This document shows, in pieces, positions 19,100 through 27,319 of a DNA stretch of 64,000 nt. Position 1 is the stretch's first letter, and each line of letters begins with the position of its first letter. A program made the translations under genes and the position numbers. The notes below the pieces were generated by a model. That model saw only the letters and a program-made list of their open reading frames with translations, had not been told where the DNA came from and did not search any database. This DNA comes from Parvimonas sp. Lineage in GTDB: Bacteria > Bacillota > Clostridia > Tissierellales > Peptoniphilaceae. Location of the stretch: the NCBI GenBank assembly GCA_022770425.1, contig JALEHY010000007.1, positions 14,137 to 78,136 of the forward strand. The letters run 5' to 3'.

Positions 19100-20203
19100 T
19101 TATTTTTTAAGAAATTTTTTGCTGATTAATACTGCAGGAACTCTTTTGTTTCTTATTTCAACTTCAACTTCCGTACCGATTTCAGCATACTTTGCTTCAA
19201 CTATTACATTTGCTATTGTTTTTCCCAAAGTCGGAGAAAGGTAACCTGTTGTAACAAATCCGATTTCTCTGTCGTCTTTAATTATTTTCGCACCATGTCT
19301 TGCTATTCCTTTACCTTTTAGTTCAAGGCCGATTAATTTTCTTGGGATTCCTTCTTCTTTCATTTTTGCTAATGGAGCTTTACCGATAAAATCAGCTTCT
19401 TGTTTTAACTTTACAAAATATCCAAGACCAGCTTCAAGAGGTGTGATAACATCATCCATTTCATTTCCGTAAAGAGGAAGAGCTGCTTCAAATCTTAAAG
19501 TATCTCTACAACCTAAACCACAAGGCATAACTCCGTATTCCTTACCAACTTCAAGGATTACGTCCCACAATTTGTTCATATCTTCTCCTGTACCGTAAAC
19601 TTCAAATCCGTCTTCACCTGTATAACCTGTACGTGAAACTAAAAATTTTCCACAATCTCCAAGTTCAACATTTTCTTTGAAAGTGAAGAATTTTATTTCA
19701 TTCGCTAAATCAACATCTTTAGCTAATTTTTGTAATACTTTTTCTGCTTTTGGGCCTTGTAATGCAATTTGTGCGGTTTCTGATGAAATATTTTTTATTT
19801 CTACATCATAATTTCCTTTTTGTGCTAAGAACCATGCAAAGTCCTTGTCAGTATTTGCAGCATTAACTACAATATACATATCATCTTGACCTTTTCTGTA
19901 AACAAGTAAATCATCAACAACTCCGCCGTTTTCATTACATAATAAAGAGTAAATAACTTGTCCGTCACCAATAGTTGTTAAATCATTTGTAATTAAATGA
20001 TTTACAAAATCGAAAGCGTCTTTACCTTTAACGGTAACTTCTCCCATATGTGAAACATCAAATAATCCTGCATTATTTCTAACTGCATGATGTTCAGGAG
20101 CTAATCCTTCGTACTTAACAGGCAATAACCAACCTGCATAATCAACAACTTCTCCTCCGTATGATACGTGTTTTTCGTATAATGGTGTTTTTTTTGCACT
20201 CAT
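19100..20203 (-). CDS. gcvT: Aminomethyltransferase (glycine cleavage T-protein)
   Basis: A 367-residue protein that takes the aminomethyl group from GcvH to tetrahydrofolate, releasing ammonia and forming methylene-THF. It has AGWLLPVKYEG near the N-terminus, the folate-binding DVSHMGEV region, and RTGYTGEDGFEVY. The ATG at 20203 (MSAKKTPLYEKH) has AAGGAGGG upstream; the further in-frame ATG at 20236 does not. First gene of the gcv operon, with a good promoter about 90 bases upstream. Confidence 0.96.
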   Translation of the reverse strand: MSAKKTPLYEKHVSYGGEVVDYAGWLLPVKYEGLAPEHHAVRNNAGLFDVSHMGEVTVKGKDAFDFVNHLITNDLTTIGDGQVIYSLLCNENGGVVDDLLVYRKGQDDMYIVVNAANTDKDFAWFLAQKGNYDVEIKNISSETAQIALQGPKAEKVLQKLAKDVDLANEIKFFTFKENVELGDCGKFLVSRTGYTGEDGFEVYGTGEDMNKLWDVILEVGKEYGVMPCGLGCRDTLRFEAALPLYGNEMDDVITPLEAGLGYFVKLKQEADFIGKAPLAKMKEEGIPRKLIGLELKGKGIARHGAKIIKDDREIGFVTTGYLSPTLGKTIANVIVEAKYAEIGTEVEVEIRNKRVPAVLISKKFLKK

Positions 20204-20295
20204 ATAAAAACCCTCCTTAAAAATTTTGTTTTTCAAGAAAAAGTGGCTATATTTTAATAAAATAATTAAAATAACCGTCTTTTACTTTTAAGATT

Positions 20296-20324
20296 ATTAT
20301 AGTATAAAAAATTAAAAATTACAA
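20296..20324 (-). promoter_or_regulatory. Promoter of gcvT-gcvPA-gcvPB
   Basis: On the minus strand, TTGTAA (20324-20319), 17 bases, TATAAT (20301-20296). The leader of roughly 85 bases is too short and lacks the conserved cores of a tandem glycine riboswitch. Confidence 0.75.
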
Positions 20325-20706
20325 TACTCTTTTTACGAAATCAAAACAAGTTTTTTATTTAGATGAAATACATAGTATTAAAAATAACAAACAAACTGTA
20401 TTCAAAAACAAAAACGTTTTTATTTTAACGTATAGAAATGTAATATTCTAAAATATATTAACATTATACTCAAATTTTTTAATCTTAATCACTTTGAAAC
20501 AAAAAATTATTCAAAAAATTGTAAAAAACTTTAAGGGTTGTAAGAATATTGTTAAAAATAATAAATACTTTGAGACAAATGATTTAAAAAAATAATTTTT
20601 TTAAAATAATAATGTTTATTTTTTAAAACTCGATAGAATTTTTGAATTAAATTGTTAAACCTGTTATAAATGTTAAAATCAAGGGAATATACTTATTAAA
20701 TAAATA
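20325..20706 (+). other. AT-rich divergent intergenic region
   Basis: Lies between the divergent gcvT and ATP-NAD kinase promoters. Extremely AT-rich; no open frame, repeat or strong hairpin seen. Confidence 0.5.
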
Positions 20707-20734
20707 TTGCAAAAAAAATTTTTATTGATATAAT
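20707..20734 (+). promoter_or_regulatory. Promoter of the ATP-NAD kinase family gene
   Basis: TTGCAA (20707-20712), 16 bases, TATAAT (20729-20734). The leader to the start at 20904 is about 160 bases. Confidence 0.7.
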
Positions 20735-20903
20735 ATAAAATGTAGTTCTGTAATTTTTATTTTGTGTAAATTTTGAAAGAGAAAAATACAACAAAATTAA
20801 ATTTTCTTTGATTTTTTGAATGATTGGATTTTTATGTGAAATGGATATAAAACTAAATTTTGTGCGTCATTGTATTTTAAGAAAATTTGAAATGGAGGTA
20901 GTT

Positions 20904-22019
20904 ATGAAAAAAATAGGACTTTTAGTAAATCCGATTGCCGGAATGGGCGGTAGAGTAGGGTTAAAAGGAACAGACGGGAAAGATGTTTTACAAAAAGCAA
21001 TTTCTTTAGGTGCGTTGCAAGAAGCTCCTGAAAAAGCGAAAAAAGCATTAAGTAAAGTTATTGAATTAAAAGATGATTTTATAATATATACTGCAAGCGG
21101 ACTAATGGGAGAGATTGAATGTAAAGATCTTAACTTAAATTATGAAGTAATTTACGATGTAAGTGATGATTCTACTGCCGACGACTCAAAGGAAGTGTTA
21201 AAACTGTTTTTGGAAAAAAATGTTGATTTGATTTTTTTTGTCGGAGGTGACGGAACTGCAAGAGATGTTTATTCGATTATTGAGGATAAAATTTCGGTTA
21301 TAGGAGTTCCCGCAGGAGTTAAGATACATTCTCCTGTTTACGGAAATACTCCTGAACAAGCGGGAGATTTGCTTGCTGAAGTCATAAAGGGAATTGACCT
21401 TCCGATAGTGGAAAAAGACGTTATAGATATTGATGAAGATGCTTTTAGAAATGACAAGGTTGAAGTAAGACTTTACGGATATTTGAAAGTTCCGTTTGAT
21501 CAAAGATATTTACAAAACAAAAAATCTCCTACTCCTCAAGGAGATCATGAGGCACAAATTTCCATTGCCTGTGACATAGTGGATTCTATGAAAGATGATG
21601 TTTTTTATATAATAGGTTCCGGTACAACTCCTATGTATGTAATGAAAGAATTGAATTTACCAAATACTGTTTTGGGAGTTGATATAATAAAAAATAGGAA
21701 AATTGTAAAAAAAGATTGCAATGAACAAGACATTTTAGATATAATAAAAGATGAACGAGCTTATTTGGTAGTAACTCCTATGGGAGGGCAAGGATATCTT
21801 TTTGGACGTGGAAATCAACAATTAAGCCCTAATGTGCTTAGAAAAATAAGAAAAGAAGATATTATAATTATTGCAACAAGCGGTAAGTTGGACGGAATTT
21901 CTTCGGGTCATCTTATTGCTTATACTATGGATGAAGATATAGATAAAAAGCTAAGAGGATATTACAGAGTAAAAATAGGCTATGAAAGAGAAAAAATGAT
22001 TTTTGTCGACAATCAATAG
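20904..22019 (+). CDS. ATP-NAD kinase family protein (AcoX-like)
   Basis: A 371-residue cytoplasmic protein. NPIAGMGGRVGLKGTDG at the N-terminus and the GGDGTARDV motif (about residue 112) are the diacylglycerol/NAD-kinase fold signatures, and the C-terminal half has GRGNQQLSPNVLRKI, found in the AcoX/COG3199 group. True substrates of this group are not settled; it is not the standard NadK. The start is taken at ATG 20904 with ATGGAGGT upstream; the reading from 20820 has no binding site. Monocistronic apart from the following tRNA, divergent from gcvT. Confidence 0.85.
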   Translation: MKKIGLLVNPIAGMGGRVGLKGTDGKDVLQKAISLGALQEAPEKAKKALSKVIELKDDFIIYTASGLMGEIECKDLNLNYEVIYDVSDDSTADDSKEVLKLFLEKNVDLIFFVGGDGTARDVYSIIEDKISVIGVPAGVKIHSPVYGNTPEQAGDLLAEVIKGIDLPIVEKDVIDIDEDAFRNDKVEVRLYGYLKVPFDQRYLQNKKSPTPQGDHEAQISIACDIVDSMKDDVFYIIGSGTTPMYVMKELNLPNTVLGVDIIKNRKIVKKDCNEQDILDIIKDERAYLVVTPMGGQGYLFGRGNQQLSPNVLRKIRKEDIIIIATSGKLDGISSGHLIAYTMDEDIDKKLRGYYRVKIGYEREKMIFVDNQ

Positions 22020-22079
22020 TATACAAGTTAATATAACTATACTTTACATTTAATTACTTTGAATGTAAATATAGTATGT

Positions 22080-22154
22080 GTTCCCATAGTTTAACGGATA
22101 AAATTGTTTCCTCCGAAGAAACAGATGCAAGTTCGACTCTCGCTGGGAACGCCA
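22080..22154 (+). tRNA. tRNA-Arg (anticodon CCG)
   Basis: Acceptor GTTCCCA pairs with TGGGAAC (22144-22150), discriminator G and encoded CCA (22152-22154). The anticodon stem GTTTC/GAAAC encloses the loop CTCCGAA, giving CCG (reads CGG). The T arm has TTCGACT with one A-C mismatch. No promoter fits just upstream, so it may be read through from the preceding gene. Confidence 0.85.
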
Positions 22155-22160
22155 ATAACA

Positions 22161-22190
22161 AAAACCGCTGATTTTTCAACGGTTTTTTTG
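22161..22190 (+). terminator. Terminator after tRNA-Arg
   Basis: Stem AAAACCG / CGGTTTT with a 12-base loop and a run of T, seven bases after the CCA end. Confidence 0.85.
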
Positions 22191-22270
22191 TTTGAATAAA
22201 TGTTTCGGATTTATATTTGATTTTAAAACGAATAAAGTATCTGTATGAGAGTTTAGGCATTTAGATAAGG

Positions 22271-22394
22271 TATGTGAGTTTTGTACTTAAGCGACTTAAT
22301 AGAGTAGGTTGATTTTTTGTTACAATAAATACTCTAAACCTTAGAAATTTTATATCTTTTTTAAACAAAATCTACACAACTGTTTTTTGATTGT
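22271..22394 (+). repeat. Direct repeat, copy A (degenerate)
   Basis: About 124 bases that match 23219-23343 with roughly 15 mismatches by my count. The hairpin of the other copy is damaged here by uncompensated changes (AAGCGACT against AGTAGGTT), so this copy looks the more decayed. It lies upstream of the M50-like gene. Confidence 0.85.
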
Positions 22395-22453
22395 ATAAGA
22401 TATTCTCTTTTTTATCGGTAAGTCTTAAATCAATTGTATTATAATAAAAATTG

Positions 22454-22482
22454 TTGACAGGTAAAAAATAAAGTGTTACAAT
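22454..22482 (+). promoter_or_regulatory. Strong promoter of the M50-like gene
   Basis: TTGACA (22454-22459), 17 bases, TACAAT (22477-22482). Followed by a leader of about 150 bases. Confidence 0.8.
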
Positions 22483-22540
22483 GAAAACGATATACATCAT
22501 CGCATAAATATAAGCAGTAGGAGTGTTCTGTTCATAGTAT

Positions 22541-22615
22541 CATTACTAAATGGTTATGTAACGGTTAGTATAAATACTAATGAAGATAGGTTGTTATATC
22601 ATATTTCTAGTAATG
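22541..22615 (+). promoter_or_regulatory. Structured leader RNA before the M50-like gene
   Basis: CATTACTA (22541-22548) is complementary to TAGTAATG (22608-22615), enclosing a perfect inner hairpin TTAGTA-TAAA-TACTAA (22565-22580). The closing strand ends just before the ribosome binding site AAAAGGAG. It matches no riboswitch family I recognise. Confidence 0.45.
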
Positions 22616-22640
22616 TGTTAAAAAAAAGGAGTTATTAGTT

Positions 22641-23120
22641 ATGTATTTTATATTATTATTGGTCATATTCTATTTTTGTTCTTTTTTGGGGATATTAGTA
22701 CATGAAATGGGACATGTATTAATGTATATTTTGTTTTACAAGAAAAATAACTGGAGAGTAGAAATTGGAAGTGCTGGAATTAAAATTTTAACTATTGGAA
22801 AGTTCACCATTTATTCAAATATGATTACTGGAGTGACTTATTTTAACGATATAAAGTGTAATAAATTTAAAATGATTATGTTTTGCATAGGAGGACCATT
22901 AGCGAGTTTAATATTTACTATCTTGTTAGTCCCTTATATAAGTAAATTTGTCAATATTCCGTTTTCAGAAAATAGTAATTTTACAAGATTTGTAATTGCT
23001 TTATTTTATACAAACTTATTTTTATTTATAACATCAATAATACCTATTAAAATAAAAAGTTATACAAGTGACGGAATGAACCTACTATATATCTTTAAGA
23101 ACAAGTACAATGATAATTAA
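22641..23120 (+). CDS. M50-like membrane metalloprotease
   Basis: A 159-residue protein with about four hydrophobic segments. HEMGH at residues 21-25 is the HExxH zinc motif within a membrane segment, and a TSDGMN stretch near the C-terminus (Asp144) matches the place of the third ligand (NPxDG-type) of M50 site-2 proteases. It is shorter than SpoIVFB or RseP and has no PDZ domain. AAAGGAG lies upstream. The gene is bracketed by 124-base direct repeats and has its own promoter and folded leader, so it may be an inserted or duplicated unit. The substrate is unknown; peptide-signal or anti-sigma cleavage are the family precedents. Confidence 0.75.
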   Translation: MYFILLLVIFYFCSFLGILVHEMGHVLMYILFYKKNNWRVEIGSAGIKILTIGKFTIYSNMITGVTYFNDIKCNKFKMIMFCIGGPLASLIFTILLVPYISKFVNIPFSENSNFTRFVIALFYTNLFLFITSIIPIKIKSYTSDGMNLLYIFKNKYNDN

Positions 23121-23218
23121 AGCTACTTTTAAGAATGATATACTTTTTTAAGTATAAGATTTTAGTGAGTAGAGTTAAATATTTTTAATTAAGGAGTAAA
23201 AACAGAAAAATTATAAAG

Positions 23219-23343
23219 TATGTGGGTCTTGTATTTAAGCCGCTTGATAGAGCGGCTTGATTTTTTGTTTCGATAAATACTATAAGCCTTAGAAATTTTA
23301 TATCTTCTTTAAACAAAATCTACATAACTGTTTTTTGATTGTT
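23219..23343 (+). repeat. Direct repeat, copy B (with intact terminator hairpin)
   Basis: Second copy of the 124-base repeat. It contains a perfect stem AAGCCGCT / AGCGGCTT (23236-23257) followed by GATTTTTTG, a working-looking terminator for the M50-like gene. Confidence 0.85.
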
Positions 23344-23424
23344 GTTGTAATCACAGAAGATGTTTTTTGTTTACGGTCTTATATCAGGTGTTATTGTAAA
23401 ATGAGTCTTTTTATAGATGATTTG

Positions 23425-23453
23425 TTGAAATATTATCTTTATTAGTATATAAT
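23425..23453 (+). promoter_or_regulatory. Promoter of cdaA-cdaR
   Basis: TTGAAA (23425-23430), 17 bases, TATAAT (23448-23453), about 35 bases before the cdaA start. Confidence 0.75.
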
Positions 23454-23488
23454 TATTATGTTATATAAATTTTGAAAGATGTGATTTT

Positions 23489-24505
23489 ATGAGTTTTGAT
23501 AAGTTATTGTTTTTGATATCTACTGTTAGGTTGACAGATATTATAGATATTTTAATTGTTAGTTATATTTTCTATCATATATTGATTTTAATTCAAGGTA
23601 CGAGGGCGACGCAGATTATAAAGGGTGTTTTACTTGTTTTTGTGTGTTCTAAACTTGCACAATATTTTAAATTATACACGATTTCTTGGATTTTAAATAA
23701 TACATTGACTTGGGGAGTCGTTTTAGTGATGATTTTGTTTCAATCGGAATTAAGACGAATTTTGGAATATATAGGTACGAATAAATTTTTTAAAAAGGGT
23801 GTAGACGCTGATTTTTTAACATTTAATAAGGCGATGGACGATGTAGTTAGAGCGAGTTTCTCATTAGCCGAAAAGAAAATAGGAGCTCTTATAGTTCTTG
23901 AAAGAGAAACAGGACTTAAGGATATTGTTGAAACCGGAATAGCTTTAAATTCTAATGTTTCATATGAACTTTTGATGAATATTTTTATTCCTAATACTCC
24001 TTTACATGACGGAGCGGTAATAATAAGCGGAGAAAGTATTTTAGCGGCATCCTGTTTTTTACCTTTAACCGACAATAAGGCTATTTCTATGGAACTTGGA
24101 ACAAGACACAGAGCAGGGCTTGGAATTTCGGAAAAATCTGATTGTATAGTAATAGTTGTCAGTGAAGAAACAGGTTATGTTTCTGTAATGGAAAAAGGCA
24201 GATTACAAAGGAATGTAAGTTTGGAATACTTAAGAGGTTATATTTCAAAATCTTTTGTATTTTATGATAAAAATGAAAAAAATTCGTTTAAAGAGTCTTT
24301 TAAAAATGCACTTTTCAGATTTATAGGAGAGGGTGCTTTTACTGAAAATTATCACGAAGAAATCAAAGAGGATATAAAAGAAGGCGTTATAGAAGAAATT
24401 AAAGAAGAAGTAAAACAGGAGATAAAAGAAGAAATCAGAGAAGAAGTTAGTGAAATTATTGAAAATCAAGGTGATAAAATTGAGAGAAAAACTGAAAATA
24501 AATAA
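23489..24505 (+). CDS. cdaA: Diadenylate cyclase CdaA
   Basis: A 338-residue membrane enzyme making c-di-AMP from two ATP. Three hydrophobic segments occupy about residues 15-85; the DAC domain follows, with the catalytic DGA at 174-176 and the RHR motif at 206-208 (GTRHRAG). It is longer than the usual 270 or so residues: after about residue 290 comes a Glu/Lys-rich repetitive tail (EEIKEDIKEG, EEIKEEVKQE, EEIREEV) that should form a charged helix. It is followed by cdaR in the usual order, overlapping it, but glmM, the common third gene, is absent. Confidence 0.93.
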   Translation: MSFDKLLFLISTVRLTDIIDILIVSYIFYHILILIQGTRATQIIKGVLLVFVCSKLAQYFKLYTISWILNNTLTWGVVLVMILFQSELRRILEYIGTNKFFKKGVDADFLTFNKAMDDVVRASFSLAEKKIGALIVLERETGLKDIVETGIALNSNVSYELLMNIFIPNTPLHDGAVIISGESILAASCFLPLTDNKAISMELGTRHRAGLGISEKSDCIVIVVSEETGYVSVMEKGRLQRNVSLEYLRGYISKSFVFYDKNEKNSFKESFKNALFRFIGEGAFTENYHEEIKEDIKEGVIEEIKEEVKQEIKEEIREEVSEIIENQGDKIERKTENK

Positions 24506-25733
24506 AATTATAAGTTCTTTAAAGAAGAATTTTAAACTTAAACTAATTTCCGTTTTGGTCGGAGTGGTTATGTGGTTTTTGGTTATTGGAGGAGAAGACC
24601 CTGACGTTACAAGACAGTTTAGAGATATTCCGATTCAGTTTAAAGGGGCGGATATCTTGGAAAGACAGGATTTAGTTATGATTTCTCCTGAAAATCCTAC
24701 TGTGAATATTGAAGTTGTAGGGAAAAGAAGTGATGTTTATGCAATAAACAGAAGTGATATCGTTGCCGAAATAGACTTAAATTTAGTTGCAACGGCAGGA
24801 AGTCACAGAGTTTCGATTAATTATCAAGTTCCTTACACAGTTCAGAAAAAGGAAGTTTCAGATAAAGAGATTCTCTTAACTTTGGACAAAAAAATAAGTA
24901 AAGTTTTTGATGTCGGTGTTGAAATCTCAGGAGAGGTAAAAAATAAAAATCAAGTTGTTGCAAAAAAAGAGTCCAGTGTTGAGAAGGTTAATGTTGTAGG
25001 TGCAGCTACTTATGTAAATAAGATTGTGAAAGTTGTTACAAAAGTAGATGTTACAGGAAAAGAAAAAGATGAGGTATTACTTTCAAACATTTTTGCGGTT
25101 GACGAGAACGGCTTGGAAGTAAAAAATGTTGTTCTTGATAAAGTAGATACAAATGTTTCGATAGGATTTAAGAATTTTAAGGAAGTTCCTATTGAACTTG
25201 TAGATATAAATGCGCCACATGAAGATATTAAAATTTTGAAAAAGAATTTAGTACCGAAAGTTGTATCTATTGTTGGAGATGTAAAAAGCCTTGATGCTAT
25301 AACAAGCATAAAGACAAAACCTCTTGATTTGTCACAAGTAAAAGATTCCGGAGTTTATGATGTGCTGTTGGATTTACCGACAGATGTATCTCTTGTAAAT
25401 AATGATTTAAAATTTGTTGCTAATATTGACATTGATAAAAAAATAAATAAGTCACTTAAAGTGGAAAGTAAAAACATAAAAATAGAAAATTCAGGAGATA
25501 AATCAGTTGTTACACTTGATAAAATCGCAAAAGAAATCGAAGTAACAATAAGAGGTTATGAGTCTGAAGTTGCGAAAATAACATCAGATGATATACAGTT
25601 ATATGTTTCGGTTTCTGAAACCGACTTGGGGAAAAATGTTGTAATAAAAATGAAAGAACTTGAAAATATTCAGTTGTTTAAACTGTCCGTTGATACGGTT
25701 AAAGTTATAGAGTATATGAAAAATAACGAATAA
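24480..25733 (+). CDS. cdaR: CdaR regulator of diadenylate cyclase (YbbR domains)
   Basis: About 417 residues: an N-terminal membrane anchor (FKLKLISVLVGVVMWFLVIGG) followed by repeated extracellular YbbR domains, with recurrent patterns such as EVVGKRSDVYAINRSDIVAEIDL. CdaR partners of CdaA control cyclase activity from outside the membrane. The open frame extends to a GTG at 24450; I favour the TTG at 24480, with AAGGTG at 24468-24473, but this is uncertain. Either way it overlaps the cdaA end. A strong terminator follows. Confidence 0.88.
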   Translation: MREKLKINKIISSLKKNFKLKLISVLVGVVMWFLVIGGEDPDVTRQFRDIPIQFKGADILERQDLVMISPENPTVNIEVVGKRSDVYAINRSDIVAEIDLNLVATAGSHRVSINYQVPYTVQKKEVSDKEILLTLDKKISKVFDVGVEISGEVKNKNQVVAKKESSVEKVNVVGAATYVNKIVKVVTKVDVTGKEKDEVLLSNIFAVDENGLEVKNVVLDKVDTNVSIGFKNFKEVPIELVDINAPHEDIKILKKNLVPKVVSIVGDVKSLDAITSIKTKPLDLSQVKDSGVYDVLLDLPTDVSLVNNDLKFVANIDIDKKINKSLKVESKNIKIENSGDKSVVTLDKIAKEIEVTIRGYESEVAKITSDDIQLYVSVSETDLGKNVVIKMKELENIQLFKLSVDTVKVIEYMKNNE

Positions 25734-25766
25734 AAAGCTGTTAAGAAAATCTTAACAGCTTTTTTG
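25733..25766 (+). terminator. Terminator of cdaA-cdaR
   Basis: Thirteen-base perfect stem AAAAGCTGTTAAG / CTTAACAGCTTTT with a five-base loop and T run, starting at the stop codon. Confidence 0.92.
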
Positions 25767-25878
25767 CTTTTACAATTTTATTTTGTTGTACTGATTTTTT
25801 GAAAAATATAGAAAAACTGAAAGTTTAAAAATGATAAATTCCTTATAAAAATCTTTAACATTATTTTTATGCTCACAG

Positions 25879-27132
25879 TTAAATTTCTTTGTCTTGCAAC
25901 TTGAAATTTTTTCTGAATTCAGTGGGTAAAATGTGCTGGAACTTTATAAAATTTCTGTTAAAAGTTTTTGTTGTATTATATCCGACTTCAAAAGCAATAT
26001 CTGTTATTTGTTTTTCGGTAGTAAGCAAAAGTTTTGTTGATTTGTTTATTCTTATAAAATTCAGAAAGTTTTTAAAGTTTTTTTCTGTAAAGTATATAAA
26101 CAATTTATTTAATTCAAACTCTGAAATGTTGTAAGTTTTGCTTAATTCATCAAGTTGCAGTTCTTCTTGTAAATTTTCAATTACAAAATTCAAGATTTGA
26201 TAAAATTTTCTTGTATCCTCAATTTTACATATTTGTGAAATATTACTGAAAGTTTGTCTGTATTTGTTAGGATTTTTGCCGATTCTCGCCGTAAAAACTT
26301 TTGAAAGGTGAGAACCGTCTGTAAATCCTGTAATATCAGAAATTTGTTCGATTGAAAGGTCTGTGTACAGTAACATATCCATAGTCTTTCCGATTCTCAT
26401 CTCATTTATTAATGCATTAAAAGAAAGACCGGTTGTTTCCTTTATATATCTGTTTAAAGTCGACTCGCTTATAAAAAACAGTTTTGAAACAGAAGAAGTG
26501 GTAAGTTTTTCGCTTAAATGTGAATGAATATATCTAAAAATGTTTATTTTATCAAATTTTTCATCTATTTTTTTGCTTTCCGTCAAAGTATTTTTTTCTT
26601 GAAATCTTCTAAAAGTTATGATAAGTTCAATGATTTTGTTAAACACGAATGCGCTTGAGAGAAAATTTGTTCCCTCTTTTGAAAAAACACAGTCTTCTCC
26701 GAGTTCTTTCCTTAAGTTTCCGAAAATATTCGAAAAAATTTTAAAATTTTCCTCATCACATTGAATAACCGGATTGTCGTAAATTGAATTTATTAAACTT
26801 AGATTTTCGGTATCTAAATTGTAAAAAGACTTTATTATTTTATTTGCGCTGTCAAAATTATATTTTAAGATAAAATACTGTATTGTTTTACTAACTTCGA
26901 TAACTTCGCTGTATTGCCACGGTAAAATGCAGATTATGGTTTTGTTGTTTATTTCATAAATTCTGTTTTGAATTCTTATTTTACCTTTTCCCTTGTGTAT
27001 GAGTAAAAATCTGGCTGACTGATGAAAAAGTCCTTCTGTTTGTTCGGATATAATTTCTCTGTCCATACTGTACATACTGTTTTCTTTTAAAGTAGAATTT
27101 TCTTTATTTTGTATTTCAATTTGTCTTTTCAT
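25879..27132 (-). CDS. AraC-family regulator with two DNA-binding domains
   Basis: A 417-residue transcription factor. The N-terminal 190 or so residues look like a cupin sensor (FLLIHKGKGKIRIQNRIYEI). Two complete AraC-type double helix-turn-helix units follow: the first with LSEKLTTSSVSKLFFISESTLNRYIKE and QISDITGFTDGSHLSKVFTARIGKNPNKYR, the second with LQLDELSKTYNISEFELNKLF and QITDIAFEVGYNTTKTFNRNFIKFQHILPTEFR. One such unit is the rule. The ATG at 27132 has GAGGT upstream; the ATG at 27165 does not. It is divergent from the small secreted protein and lipoprotein genes, its likely targets; no ligand is evident. Confidence 0.88.
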   Translation of the reverse strand: MKRQIEIQNKENSTLKENSMYSMDREIISEQTEGLFHQSARFLLIHKGKGKIRIQNRIYEINNKTIICILPWQYSEVIEVSKTIQYFILKYNFDSANKIIKSFYNLDTENLSLINSIYDNPVIQCDEENFKIFSNIFGNLRKELGEDCVFSKEGTNFLSSAFVFNKIIELIITFRRFQEKNTLTESKKIDEKFDKINIFRYIHSHLSEKLTTSSVSKLFFISESTLNRYIKETTGLSFNALINEMRIGKTMDMLLYTDLSIEQISDITGFTDGSHLSKVFTARIGKNPNKYRQTFSNISQICKIEDTRKFYQILNFVIENLQEELQLDELSKTYNISEFELNKLFIYFTEKNFKNFLNFIRINKSTKLLLTTEKQITDIAFEVGYNTTKTFNRNFIKFQHILPTEFRKNFKLQDKEI

Positions 27133-27246
27133 ATAAAACCTCAATTTTTTTATCACTTTTATCAAAACTATTTTACATATATAGTATAAATCAACTTTTA
27201 AAATAAGTAAAGGACATAATGTTTAAAATTAACAGTATATTTAAGT

Positions 27247-27302
27247 CGATATATAAATGTTATCGAGATATCGTTTACATTCCTTAAAAAGTTTGATATA
27301 AT
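27247..27302 (+). promoter_or_regulatory. Promoter and upstream inverted repeat of the secreted-protein operon
   Basis: TTTACA (27274-27279), 17 bases, TATAAT (27297-27302). Directly upstream of the -35 is an inverted repeat CGATAT (27247-27252) / ATATCG (27268-27273), a plausible operator for the divergent AraC-type regulator. Confidence 0.65.
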
Positions 27303-27319
27303 AAAGTTGTACATTAAAA

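Noticed and set aside
20204..20295. Possible glycine riboswitch upstream of gcvT
   Set aside because: Leader is about 85 bases, AT-rich, without the conserved GGAGAG-type cores.
22043..22067. Inverted repeat TTTACATT / AATGTAAA before the tRNA-Arg
   Set aside because: No T run follows, so not called a terminator; AT-rich repeats of this size are expected by chance.
22054..22260. Minus-strand 68-codon frame containing an FPARVELASVSSEE-like string
   Set aside because: It is the antisense reading of the tRNA-Arg gene, a well-known type of false gene call.
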